A stretch of DNA of 64,000 bases, taken from assembly GCF_900095735.1 (NCBI RefSeq), contig NZ_FNLO01000002.1, positions 199,626-263,625 on the forward strand, given 5' to 3'. Positions within the stretch are counted from its first letter, which is position 1; the number at the start of each line of letters is the position of its first letter. Position numbers and translations under genes: made by a program. Source of the DNA: Chitinasiproducens palmae. Lineage in GTDB: Bacteria; Pseudomonadota; Gammaproteobacteria; Burkholderiales; Burkholderiaceae. Positions 28,146 through 36,818 of this stretch are shown here, in pieces. The notes beneath the pieces are model-generated. The model was not told the origin of the DNA. It saw only the letters and a list, made by a program, of their open reading frames with translations, and ran no database searches.

Positions 28146-29081
28146 ATGAGCGTGAAAGTATCGCAGTCGGCCGAGGCGCAAGCGCTGCTGCGCGCAGCAG
28201 CGAACCTAGACGGCACTGACGGAAGCGCGCGCGCCAAGCAAATTATCCATCGTCTGCTGAGCGACCTGTTCAAAGCCGTCGACGATCTGGACATGACGCC
28301 CGACGAAATCTGGGCCGGCGTCAATTACTTCAACAAATTGGGACAGGACGGTGAAGCCGCGCTGCTGGCCGCCGGGCTGGGTCTGGAGAAATATCTGGAC
28401 ATCCGGATGGACGCGCAGGACAAGGAGGCAGGTCTGGAGGGCGGCACACCCCGTACCATCGAGGGCCCCTTGTACTTGGACGGTGCCCCGGTGCGCGACG
28501 GCGTTGCGCGGATCGATATCGACCCGGACGAGAATGCGGAGCCGTTGGTGATCCGCGGCACGATCAAGGATCAGAACGGCAAGCCGGTCGACAATGCGGT
28601 CATCGAGTGCTGGCACGGCAATTCGAAAGGGTTTTACTCGCACTTCGATCCGACTGGCGCGCAGAGCGACTTCAACCTGCGGGGGGCGGTCCGCACCGGG
28701 CCCGACGGCAAATACGAATTTCGCACGCTGATGCCGGTCGGCTACGGCTGCCCGCCCCAGGGCGCCACGCAACAACTGCTCAACGTGCTGGCCCGTCACG
28801 GCAACCGTCCGGCGCACGTTCACTTCTTTGTCACGTCGGAGCGGACCCGCAAGCTCACGACGCAGATCAACATCGAAGGCGATCCGCTGATCTGGGATGA
28901 CTTCGCCTACGCCACGCGAGAGGACCTGGTGCCGCCGGTGACCGAAAAGACCGGCGGCACTGCGCTGGGCCTGAAGACGGACGCGTACAAGGAAATCGAG
29001 TTCGACATCCAGCTCACGCCGTTGGTGCAGGGCAAGGACACGCAGATCGTCAATCGGCTGCGGGCGTCGGCGGCTGCGTAA
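28146..29081 (+). CDS. catA: Catechol 1,2-dioxygenase
   Basis: This 311-residue intradiol dioxygenase converts catechol to cis,cis-muconate. The Fe(III) ligands are all present: Y164 (KGFY), Y200 (PVGY), H224 and H226 (RPAHVHFF). An N-terminal helical dimerisation domain (1-105) precedes the beta-sandwich, and WHGNSKGFYSHFDPTG is typical of CatA. GTAGGAG lies just before the ATG. It diverges from catR/catB. With the iac-like genes it would carry catechol, the reported end product of the Iac route, into the ortho pathway. Confidence 0.95.
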   Translation: MSVKVSQSAEAQALLRAAANLDGTDGSARAKQIIHRLLSDLFKAVDDLDMTPDEIWAGVNYFNKLGQDGEAALLAAGLGLEKYLDIRMDAQDKEAGLEGGTPRTIEGPLYLDGAPVRDGVARIDIDPDENAEPLVIRGTIKDQNGKPVDNAVIECWHGNSKGFYSHFDPTGAQSDFNLRGAVRTGPDGKYEFRTLMPVGYGCPPQGATQQLLNVLARHGNRPAHVHFFVTSERTRKLTTQINIEGDPLIWDDFAYATREDLVPPVTEKTGGTALGLKTDAYKEIEFDIQLTPLVQGKDTQIVNRLRASAAA

Positions 29082-29535
29082 GCAGCCTTGCGACGGCGGC
29101 GCCCGCGCGCAGTGAGCCGGCGCGTCGGACGCGAAGACCGCGCGCAAGCCGGTCGCGGCGCACTGCTGGCAGTCCGCGTCCGCGGCGTAGCGGGCGTCGA
29201 TCGGCAGATCATCGGTTGCCTCGAAAAACGCGAACGCGTCGGGCCGTGCTTCCGCCGACAGCCTTCCCGTTAGCGACTGGCGGACGCGTGACCTGCGGTC
29301 GGGCGCGATCCGGTCCGACGCAACGGGCACCCGCGATGCTGGCGAGCATGCAAACCGCGCGTGCCGAGCGGATCGACGAGTATGCGCTGTGACGTCGCGC
29401 TGTCGGTGCGCTGTCGGTGCGCGCAACGCGCTAGGTCGACCGGCGGCGTGCGTTCCCGCCGCCGATTCCTCCGCCTCCGGTTGAAAAGTGGCCTCTAGTG
29501 GAGCCAGCCTGCACTACCGGTTCCGAATTTGGCAA
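29082..29535. other. Gap without recognisable gene
   Basis: About 450 bp between catA and the GTPase pair. High-GC sequence with a short CGCTGTCGGTG duplication near 29398-29420. No coding or RNA signal was recognised and no clear promoter could be picked for the GTPase genes. Confidence 0.5.
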
Positions 29536-30798
29536 ATGGCTGTATCCGAAAACCCTATGACCGATGCAAACGGCGACGTCCTGCGCGTCCTGCCGCACCG
29601 GGCGGACGCCCTTGCGCGCCTCGGCATGCTGCTCCGCAACGGCGAGCCGGTCGTCACGGTGGTTGGCAAATACAACCACGGCAAGAGCCGCCTGCTCAAC
29701 GAGCTTGTTGGAAGCGAAGTCTTCGCCGTGGCCGATCGACGCGAAACCGTCCGGCTGGCAGATACGCTACATGAGGGGGTGCTCTGGCTCGATGCGCCGG
29801 GTCTCGACGCCGACGTCGCAAGCGGCGACGATCGTCAGGCGCTGCATGCGGCATGGCTGCACGCCGACGTTCGGCTTTTCGTGCATGCGGCGAAGGAAGG
29901 CGAGCTCGACGCCGCCGAGCTTACCCTGCTCGGTCAACTGCTCGCCGACGCAGCACAAACCCAACGTCAGACCATCTTCGTCCTGTCGCAGATCGATCAG
30001 CTGCCGGGCGACGACGAACTCGACCAGGTGGTCGGCAACATTGCGCGACAGGTGCCCGGCCTGACGATTCAGCGGATCTCGTCGACGCGCTTCCGCAAGG
30101 GACAACAGGACGGCAAGCGACTCCTTATCGAGCAGAGTGACATGCCTTCCCTGCTGCGACGGATCCAGGAGGCCGTCGCCGCGACCCCGGCGGCGCGCGT
30201 GCACGAGACGTCGCTGTTGCTCGGAGAGCTGACCGACGAAGTCGCCGCGTTGCTTCATGAAACGGACGCGGCACTCGGACGTGACCGGGAACGACAGCAT
30301 CGCCAAAGGCAAGCCTTCGATCTCGGGCTGAGTAAAGTCATCGGCAAGGTCAGCCGGGACATCGAGTCCATGCTCGCGTCGCTTGGACAGGACCATGCGG
30401 TGATCCCGGACAAAGCGAAGGACGCTTACCGCCTGACCGCCGGAAAAGTTGAGCGTGCGCGGATTCAAGTCGCCTACTCCCGAGCCTGTATCGAAATCGA
30501 TGCGTTCCTGGCAGGACAAGGTGTGGTCACCATTCCGACTGACCAGGAAACCGTGGCCCGGGCGCTCAACACGGTGGTGGTCGCGGTGATGGGCGTATCG
30601 GTGAAATTCCGCGACGACCTTCGCAAGATATTCTCCTCGCTGACCGGCCGGGAGCGGCTGCAGCGCGAGTTCGCCCGCTACTATGAGCTGTCGCGTGACA
30701 GAAAGGCCCTGGCGGCTCGCATCGACGCGGCAGCGGCGTCGTTGGCGGCGCTCACGCGCGCGATGGACGCACTGCGTCGCCTGGAACGAAACGGATGA
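29536..30798 (+). CDS. Dynamin-like GTPase, first of an overlapping pair
   Basis: The product is about 420 residues. Numbered from the ATG at 29536, the P-loop GKYNHGKSR begins near residue 44, switch-II DAPGLD near 86, and a G4-like SQID near 151-154 (normally N/TKxD). The C-terminal half is helical, with RDRERQHRQRQAFDLGLSKV, and has one weakly hydrophobic stretch, ALNTVVVAVMGVSVKF, that could touch membrane. This layout is that of bacterial dynamin-like proteins such as LeoA/BDLP. The start is uncertain; GTG 29488 and ATG 29557 are alternatives and none has a strong ribosome site. Its stop overlaps the next start as ATGA, so the two are made together. Confidence 0.7.
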   Translation: MAVSENPMTDANGDVLRVLPHRADALARLGMLLRNGEPVVTVVGKYNHGKSRLLNELVGSEVFAVADRRETVRLADTLHEGVLWLDAPGLDADVASGDDRQALHAAWLHADVRLFVHAAKEGELDAAELTLLGQLLADAAQTQRQTIFVLSQIDQLPGDDELDQVVGNIARQVPGLTIQRISSTRFRKGQQDGKRLLIEQSDMPSLLRRIQEAVAATPAARVHETSLLLGELTDEVAALLHETDAALGRDRERQHRQRQAFDLGLSKVIGKVSRDIESMLASLGQDHAVIPDKAKDAYRLTAGKVERARIQVAYSRACIEIDAFLAGQGVVTIPTDQETVARALNTVVVAVMGVSVKFRDDLRKIFSSLTGRERLQREFARYYELSRDRKALAARIDAAAASLAALTRAMDALRRLERNG

Positions 30799-32366
30799 AA
30801 GCCACGGTTTCGGAGGAAGCGCGCTTCATCGCCGAGCTGAACACGATGCGCGTGTCAGGCGCGCCGCGCGCGGGCGATGTCGACGATCTCGACGCCTGGT
30901 TCGCGGGCCTGCGTCGAATCCTGCAGTCGCTCGAGGTTGCGGCAAGCGGCCTTCGCGAAGACAGTTGCCTCGTCGACTGTATCGAAAATGTGGCCACGCT
31001 CCTGCGGCAAAGCGAGTCGACGTGGCTCGCACAGTGGCACGAGCGCTCGCTGGCCAACACCGTCGCCGGTCACTTCGACGACAAGGTACTGCTCCTGGTC
31101 TACGGCAAGTTCAATGCGGGGAAAAGCTCGTTCTGCAATTTCCTGGCCGAGCGCTTTCTGTCGCGAGGCGAGTCCGTGTCTTTCTTCCGCTTCGACGGCG
31201 TGCGCGCGGTCGACACCGAGGCTCGATTCGAGGAAGGCGCCACGGAAACGACCGCGACGCTGCAAGGCGTGCGGCTCGGCGGCAACCTGGTTCTGCTCGA
31301 TACGCCCGGGCTGCACTCGATAACGGAGGACAATGCGTCGTTGACCCGCCGTCTCACGGACAGCGCGGACGGCATGCTTTGGCTGACGAGCTCCGCGTCG
31401 CCCGGACAGGTGCAGGAACTCGACGCCCTCGCCCATGAGCTGCGCCGCCACAAGCCGCTGCTGCCTGTGATTACACGGAGCGACCTGTATGACGAAGACG
31501 AACTGGACGGCAGGATCGTCAAGTGCCTTCGCAACAAGAGCGCCGAGAATCGCGACGAGCAGGCCCGCGACGTCAAGGCCAGGGCAAGGCACAAGCTCCG
31601 CGAGATGGCAGTCGACGAAGCGCTGGTCGCGACGCCCGTCTCGGTTTCTTCGCACATGGCCCGCCAGGGCGGCCAGACCACGCAGGCCCTGACGGACGCC
31701 GGCTTCGAGGTTCTGTTCGCGGCGCTCTCCGCGCTCGTCGCGCCAGCGATCCGTTACAAACGGCGCAAGTCGGCCGAGGTACGCCTGCATCATCTTGAAG
31801 AAAATGTGGTCGGCCGGCTACGCGAAACGATCATCCCAGCGCTTGTCGAAACGCAGCGCGTTGCCGAAGGACTCTTGCTGGCTCTGCCGGATCGGCAGTC
31901 GGCGCTGGCAAACAGCGTCTGGCGCACGCTGATCCCGGTACTTCCCGAATGGCTCGACGAGGCCCTGGCTGGCGGCGGTGCGTTGCATGTGCTGCAACGC
32001 GTGTCGAACGCACTGGATGCTTCGTTGCTGGACGAGACGGCGCGGCAACTGCCGGAGTGCGAGGTGGCCTGCGACCTGCCGCCAGCGAATCTTCGCCCCG
32101 ACCACGGCGACGTCGACGGCATCCTGACGAAATATGCAGGGTCTGCCGTCCTGCCAGCCGACACGATCAGCGCCGACTTCCAGCGTGTCCACGCTGCGCT
32201 CACCGAGCTGATTCGTCGGCGTATCGTCTCGTTGTCCGGCATCGCAGCGGGCATCTTCCGCGATCACGTCGAGAGGATCATCAGCGAGAGTCGGCAGTGC
32301 ATCGACCGTATTGAAGCCCAGTGCGACGCCCTCGAGGCGGTAAAGCAACGGCTAAGACACACCTGA
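30795..32366 (+). CDS. Dynamin-like GTPase, second of the pair
   Basis: The product is 523 residues. An N-terminal helical region (1-95) is followed by a GTPase domain with P-loop GKFNAGKSS (104-112), a switch-I threonine region EEGATETTAT, DTPGLH (169-174) and TRSDLYDE (226-233). About 270 residues of predicted helix follow, ending in a coiled-coil-like tail with IDRIEAQCDALEAVKQR. There is no signal peptide or clear transmembrane helix. It overlaps the first GTPase gene by 4 bp. Tandem unequal dynamins usually form hetero-oligomers acting on membranes; some such pairs take part in vesicle release or phage defence. Which applies here cannot be told. Confidence 0.75.
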   Translation: MKATVSEEARFIAELNTMRVSGAPRAGDVDDLDAWFAGLRRILQSLEVAASGLREDSCLVDCIENVATLLRQSESTWLAQWHERSLANTVAGHFDDKVLLLVYGKFNAGKSSFCNFLAERFLSRGESVSFFRFDGVRAVDTEARFEEGATETTATLQGVRLGGNLVLLDTPGLHSITEDNASLTRRLTDSADGMLWLTSSASPGQVQELDALAHELRRHKPLLPVITRSDLYDEDELDGRIVKCLRNKSAENRDEQARDVKARARHKLREMAVDEALVATPVSVSSHMARQGGQTTQALTDAGFEVLFAALSALVAPAIRYKRRKSAEVRLHHLEENVVGRLRETIIPALVETQRVAEGLLLALPDRQSALANSVWRTLIPVLPEWLDEALAGGGALHVLQRVSNALDASLLDETARQLPECEVACDLPPANLRPDHGDVDGILTKYAGSAVLPADTISADFQRVHAALTELIRRRIVSLSGIAAGIFRDHVERIISESRQCIDRIEAQCDALEAVKQRLRHT

Positions 32367-32506
32367 GCGGGTCTTCCTGTGGCGGAATCGATCGCTGGGG
32401 ATCGGCGGTCGATCACGTCGGCGCTCGCTCACCGAGCGTCAGGCCGCGCGTGGCGCTACGACTATCCGAGACGACTTGCACCCGAGAGCTTCGCCGCGTT
32501 GGCGCT

Positions 32507-32830
32507 CTATCCGCAGTCCTGCAGCGCGCGTGCGAGAACGTCCCCGGTGTAGGGCGGCGTCACCTGCGCCAGCGCATCGACGGATACCGTTGCGAACAGG
32601 CCCGCGCGGCTATACGGCTCGTCGGCGACGAAACGCCGTGCCTCGGCCTCGGATGCCACGTTCAGTGCCACCACCATGCCCTTGGGCTGGCCGCCGTCGG
32701 GGCCCAATAGCGCGGCTCCGAACACCGTGCGATCGAGCCACTGGAGCATGTGATGGATGTGTTCGCGTCGTAGCGCGAGCCGTTCCTCGGCGCCGCCGGG
32801 ACGATACAGGCAGTCGATCAGATACGTCAT
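32507..32830 (-). CDS. YciI-like (YCII domain) small protein
   Basis: This 107-residue protein matches the YCII ferredoxin-like fold: MTYLIDCLYRPG at the start, then HHMLQWLDRTVFGAALLG, and FVADEPYSRAGLFATVSVD with the DPY..AGL-like motif. The ATG follows the stop of the dioxygenase gene with a single base between, TGAGATG, so it is coupled. YciI-like partners beside ring-cleaving or isomerase steps are common, and a role on a product of the dioxygenase is possible but unproven. It is not a muconolactone isomerase by sequence. Confidence 0.75.
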   Translation of the reverse strand: MTYLIDCLYRPGGAEERLALRREHIHHMLQWLDRTVFGAALLGPDGGQPKGMVVALNVASEAEARRFVADEPYSRAGLFATVSVDALAQVTPPYTGDVLARALQDCG

Positions 32831-32831
32831 C

Positions 32832-33878
32832 TCAGACCTGCTCGCTCTGCTGCTCGCGCTTGATCGCTTCGAAAAGTGCCTTGGCGTTGCCCTCACCGAA
32901 CGACGTATCGCCCTTGCGCTGGATGGCTTCGAAAAAGATGGGGCCCACCATCGTGCGGGTGAAAATCTGCAGCAGCAAGCGGGCGCTTGCGTCAGGGTTC
33001 TCCCCGGTATTCGCGCCGTCGAGCAGCATGTTCAGACGCTGGAGTTCCGCCACGTCTTCGCCGTGACCCGGCACGCGTTCGTCGAGCGCCGCATAGTAGG
33101 CAGCCGGCGTTGGCAGGAAATCGATGCCCGCATTCGTCAGGCGTTCGACGGTCCGATAAAGATCGCCGCTTGCCAACGCCAGATGCTGGATGCCTTCGCC
33201 GCAGTATTCGTCGATGAACGCCTGAATTTGCGAAGCCGCGCCCATCGGCTCGATGACAGTCACGCAGGCGGCATTACCCGGCGCGCGCACCGCGACCGTG
33301 TCGAAGCCGTTCTGCGCGTCACCTGCAACGAACTTGAACACCTCTTCGAAGCCAAAGATCCGCTTGTAGAACGCGACCCACTCGGCCATGTGCCCCGGAT
33401 GCACGCAATGCGTGACATGGTCGATGCGAAGGAAGGGCGCGACCGGTTGCGCCACCGAAGTCAGTTCGAACTGCGACTTCAGCGTGTCCAGTGCTTTCCC
33501 ATCGACCAGATAAAGCGCGCTATCGCCGATGCCGCGCAGTGCTGCGCCCGGCGCAAGTGTGCTGGCGGCATCGATAGCCGACTCGGCGCCAAGCCCGCGC
33601 GCCGTTGCGATAGCATCCGCGCTGTCGGCGACCAGGAAAGCCATGCCGGCGCAGGCCGGTCCGTGCGCAGCGGCAAAGCGCGCACCGTGCGTTCCCGGCT
33701 CACCGTTCGCGATGATCGTCACGCCGCCTTGCTGCATCCAGACCATGCGTGCCGCGCGATGTCGTCCCGCCGCCTTGAAGCCGAGACGCTCGAAGGTCTC
33801 GACGAGCGCATCGAGATCGCGGCTCGCGAATTCCATGAACGCGGTATCGATGACATCCACTGCTTCGCCTTGGACCAT
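32832..33878 (-). CDS. 4-hydroxyphenylpyruvate dioxygenase-like protein
   Basis: This 348-residue two-domain VOC protein has the Fe(II) facial triad H154 (RIDHVTHCV), H232 (QHLALAS) and E317 (FFEAIQRKGD), and the C-terminal FGEGNAKALFEAI helix of HPPDs. The known reaction converts 4-hydroxyphenylpyruvate to homogentisate. GGAGGAG stands 2 bases before ATG 33878, so the 65 extra upstream codons are not used. The N-terminal half is poorly conserved, so a related alpha-keto acid substrate is possible. It is coupled to the YciI-like gene and diverges from marR. No homogentisate dioxygenase gene is nearby. Confidence 0.8.
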   Translation of the reverse strand: MVQGEAVDVIDTAFMEFASRDLDALVETFERLGFKAAGRHRAARMVWMQQGGVTIIANGEPGTHGARFAAAHGPACAGMAFLVADSADAIATARGLGAESAIDAASTLAPGAALRGIGDSALYLVDGKALDTLKSQFELTSVAQPVAPFLRIDHVTHCVHPGHMAEWVAFYKRIFGFEEVFKFVAGDAQNGFDTVAVRAPGNAACVTVIEPMGAASQIQAFIDEYCGEGIQHLALASGDLYRTVERLTNAGIDFLPTPAAYYAALDERVPGHGEDVAELQRLNMLLDGANTGENPDASARLLLQIFTRTMVGPIFFEAIQRKGDTSFGEGNAKALFEAIKREQQSEQV

Positions 33879-33991
33879 GTCTCCTCCATCCGGGGATTGT
33901 CGAGATCGTCGGGACGGATCGAGCCGTCCGTGGCAAGCACTGTCAGCCACATGCGCCGCTTCGCCGACCTCGCGTCTCATTTCATCAGCAT

Positions 33992-34036
33992 GATAGAAAC
34001 TATCGTTTTCATATGCAATAAGTTTCGTTTTGCAAT
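33992..34036. promoter_or_regulatory. Candidate MarR operator region
   Basis: GATAG-AAA-CTATC (33992-34004) and TGCAA (34014-34018) facing TTGCA (34030-34034) lie about 115 bp upstream of the dioxygenase ATG, in the gap divergent to marR. The segment AGTTTCGTTTTGCAAT (34021-34036) recurs after marR at 34843. It is AT-rich relative to its surroundings, as MarR sites usually are. The role is inferred. Confidence 0.4.
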
Positions 34037-34277
34037 TATTTGTCCGGTGTTGTGTTGGGAGGAGCCACGGCATGGATGACTAGCGTCATGCATGCGGTCC
34101 GAAGGATGCAAGGGTGTGCGAAGGAGGCGTCGCCATCGACTTGCAAGCAGCAATGCTGGCATCGGTCGCGGCCCTCAGACGACCTACCTGAAAACGTCCT
34201 GACACCCCTGAACATAGGTGTCCCTAAATCCTTTTCGCTATGAAATAATTACGTCGATCCCGTTTTGGATGTTTGCC

Positions 34278-34730
34278 ATGACCGACACGACACGGCTTGC
34301 CCTCGACGCATGGGTTCCGTACCGATTATCTTTTATCGTCAATCACATAAGCGCGCAACTTCATGCCGTTTGTAGCGAGCGATTCGGAATATCCGCCGCC
34401 GCGTGGCGGGTCATGGCGCACCTCGGCGACGCGGCTACCCTGCTGTCGGCCAAGGAGGTCGCGCAGCGTGCGGCGATGGACAGCGTCAGCGTCACCCGTG
34501 CGCTGAACCAGTTGGAAGACCTAGGTTTGCTGATCCGACGCATCGACACCGACGATCGCCGGCGTGTCACGCTCCGACTCAGCAAAAAGGGCAATATGGT
34601 CTATCAAGAGATCATCCCGGTCGCCCTCGCGGCGGAACGCGACCTGTTGGCAGGCTTGTCCGAGGCAGAACGAGAGACCCTGGCCGCGCTTACCCAGCGC
34701 TTGTGGCGTAACGTCGAAAAGGGCAACTGA
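34278..34730 (+). CDS. MarR-family transcriptional regulator
   Basis: This 150-residue winged-helix regulator shows SAAAWRVMAHLGD, AKEVAQRAAMDSVSVTRALN as the recognition helix region, and the wing RRIDTDDRRRVTLRLSKKG. The D.DRR motif is diagnostic of MarR. ATG at 34278 is chosen by family length; ATG 34269 is possible. It diverges from the HPPD-like operon and precedes a frameshifted fumarylacetoacetate-hydrolase-family gene. It probably represses the dioxygenase operon and is relieved by an aromatic acid. Confidence 0.85.
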   Translation: MTDTTRLALDAWVPYRLSFIVNHISAQLHAVCSERFGISAAAWRVMAHLGDAATLLSAKEVAQRAAMDSVSVTRALNQLEDLGLLIRRIDTDDRRRVTLRLSKKGNMVYQEIIPVALAAERDLLAGLSEAERETLAALTQRLWRNVEKGN

Positions 34731-34758
34731 TGGCGGGCTGACGGGCGATATCGCAGGG

Positions 34759-34780
34759 CGGCTCCAGCACGTCGGAGCCG
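34759..34780 (+). terminator. Weak hairpin after marR
   Basis: CGGCTCC (34759-34765) pairs with GGAGCCG (34774-34780) around an 8-base loop, 29 bp after the marR stop. There is no T-tract, so it is only a possible terminator. Confidence 0.3.
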
Positions 34781-35247
34781 TCCGCTATGTTCGTCCACTC
34801 AACAGCGCGTGGTCTGGCATGCACCAAAACTTTTGACATATTAGTTTCATTTTGCAATAGTTTTATCGAGAATTTACTATTCGGTACAGCGCTCACGGAG
34901 ATTTTCGCTTGGATAGCCGCCAGCGAACGCCGGCGCCTCAGGTGTGTCGGCACGGCGACGACTCCACCCGTGGCTGGCTAAACGCAGGCCCGCAGCCACG
35001 TTCGACTGAAGGACGGCCGCCATTGCGGTGATCGGTCGTTCGGACGGAGAATCCCGGCGCGATACGTCAACAGCTCTTCGGCACTTCTCGGCACCGTTCG
35101 ACACCGTTCGGCAAGCGTCGCGCGCCCCGTGTGGCAGTGACGGGACGCCGTGTAGCGCGGTCGCAACGGCAGGCAAATGATGCTGTTTGCGGCGTGCCGG
35201 CGTGAGACGTTGAGCCTGCACCGTTTCCACAATCCGACAGCACCCAG
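34781..35247. other. Gap with repeated AGTTTC(A)TTTTGCAAT element
   Basis: AT-rich stretch at 34825-34880 with TTTTGACATATTAG and AGTTTCATTTTGCAAT (34843-34858), 15 of 16 bases identical to the element before marR (34021-34036). It may be a second operator for the downstream hydrolase gene. The remainder, to 35247, shows no recognisable gene. Confidence 0.45.
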
Positions 35248-36235
35248 GTGCGCTTGAGACTTGCCACGCGTCGCAACGGTACGCCCGACGGAGAACTGAT
35301 GCTGGTCGATGGTCAACTGCAGCAGATGCGGCCGACCGCGGGCCCTGCCGGCTCCCTGCAGCAGCTGCTGGACCGCTGGTCCGATGTCGCGTTACGGGTT
35401 CAGCACGACTGCCGCAGCTTGACGGAGCGGACCGCTGCGCACGTACAGGCGCTCGATTGGCACGCGCTCGACGCGCCCTTGCCCCGTGCCTATCAATGGC
35501 TCGACGCCAGTGCATACCTGCGCCACGCGGAACTGGTTCGCCGTGCGCGAGGCGTCGCGATGCCACCGTTAGCTTTCGACGATCCCATCATGTATCAAGG
35601 GATGTCGGCGCCTTTCCTCTCATGGAACGATTCAATCGACGTCCTCGACGTAGGGTGGGGCCGACTTCGAAGCCGAGCTGGTGGTCGTCACGGGCCCCGT
35701 TCCGATGGGCGCGTCGAAAGCGGAATGCGCGCGGGCGATTTGGCTGCTCGGGCTCGTCAACGACATTTCGCTGCGGGGGCTGATACCGGATGAGCTTGCG
35801 AAAGGGTTCGGTTTCGTGCATGGAAAGCCGCCCACGGCAATGGCGCCAGTCTTCGTCACGCCCGACGAGCTAGGCCCGCAGTGGGACGGCGAACGCGCGC
35901 ACCTAACATTGCACGTCTCGCATAACGGATTGACCGTCGGGACCCTGCGCACCGGAGAAGACATGCATTTCTCGTTCGCCGATCTGCTTCATCACGCGGC
36001 ACGTACCAGACCGCTGTGCGCGGGAACGGTGCTGGGCGCGGGCACTGTGTCGAACCGCCGGCCGGGCAGCGGTTACGGCTGTATTGCAGAGCGTCGCGCG
36101 GTCGAAATGATCGAGGGCGCGATGCCCTCTCCGTACCTCGCCAACGGCGATACGGTCTGCATCGAAGCCTTCGCAGCGGACGGCACAAGTGTGTTCGGCC
36201 GTATCGAACAACGTGTGCGTTGTCGCGCGTCTTGA
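35248..36235 (+). pseudogene. Frameshifted fumarylacetoacetate hydrolase family gene
   Basis: Frame 1 from GTG 35248 encodes LATRRNGTPDGELMLVDGQ and MYQGMSAPFLSWNDSIDVLD. The reading then moves at the G-run 35653-35660 to a second frame encoding ADFEAELVVVTGPVPMG, then LLGLVNDISLRGLIPDEL, and so on to RIEQRVRCRAS. Together these give a complete roughly 330-residue FAH-family fold with the ..FEAELVVV metal-site strand and NDISLR. Removing one G in GGGTGGGG restores DVGGADFEAEL. It is either a genuine single-base frameshift or a sequencing slip in a homopolymer. By context it would hydrolyse a fumarylpyruvate- or fumarylacetoacetate-like product. Confidence 0.75.
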
Positions 36236-36453
36236 CGCGCGGCATTCCCCGATCGACCGCCTCGCATCCGCACCGAGCGACTCGGAGAGAGCGGTTTCGG
36301 TGCGATTGCCCACCGCCTGGGGCGATGCCCTCCAAAGGCGTGGTTTGTCACGGTGGCTGCCGTGAATATCGCATGCGACCGGTTGCGGAAAGCGCCTGCG
36401 TATGCCGTTTTCACAGGTCTGCGTTGCGTCCGCCAGACCCGGACAACGCAGGT

Positions 36454-36816
36454 TTAAGCGTGTGCCGCCGTGCGGGGGCGCGAGCGTCTCGGCATCGCCA
36501 CACCTGTGGGTGCAGCGGGCGCTGACGGTTCTGTCGGTGCAATCGTCAAGTGCATGCCCAACGCTGCAATGACCTTCATAATCGTTCCAAACTCCGCGTT
36601 TCCACTCTCGGACAGTGCACGGTAGAGGGCTTCGCGTTTCACGCCCGATTCACGAGCGAGTGCCGTCATGCCGCGCGCCTTAGCGACGTTGCCAAGGGCA
36701 GCTTGGATTAAACGAGGCTCGCCATGTTCAAATGCTTGTGCCAAGTATTGACGAATCGTTTCCTCGTCACACAGATACTTCGAGCCGTCGAATTCGGCCA
36801 GTTCGCTGACCTTCAT
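36454..36816 (-). CDS. higA: HigA-like XRE antitoxin, intact
   Basis: The product is 120 residues. It opens MKVSELAEFDGSKYLCDEET and contains an HTH_XRE region (about 38-90): AKARGMTALARESGVKREAL, then YRALSESGNAEFGTIMKVIA. These are hallmarks of the addiction-module antidote (HigA/ABC-type) paired with HigB/RelE toxins. GGAGG stands before the ATG and lies inside the end of the toxin remnant, two bases separating the toxin stop from this start. The frame is open and well conserved although its toxin is dead. The alanine/proline-rich tail (95-120) is not part of the usual domain. Confidence 0.85.
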   Translation of the reverse strand: MKVSELAEFDGSKYLCDEETIRQYLAQAFEHGEPRLIQAALGNVAKARGMTALARESGVKREALYRALSESGNAEFGTIMKVIAALGMHLTIAPTEPSAPAAPTGVAMPRRSRPRTAAHA

Positions 36817-36818
36817 CT

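Noticed and set aside
32507-32830. Muconolactone isomerase (catC) near catA
   Set aside because: The small protein has YCII features and lacks the CatC pattern; it is coupled to the HPPD-like gene instead.
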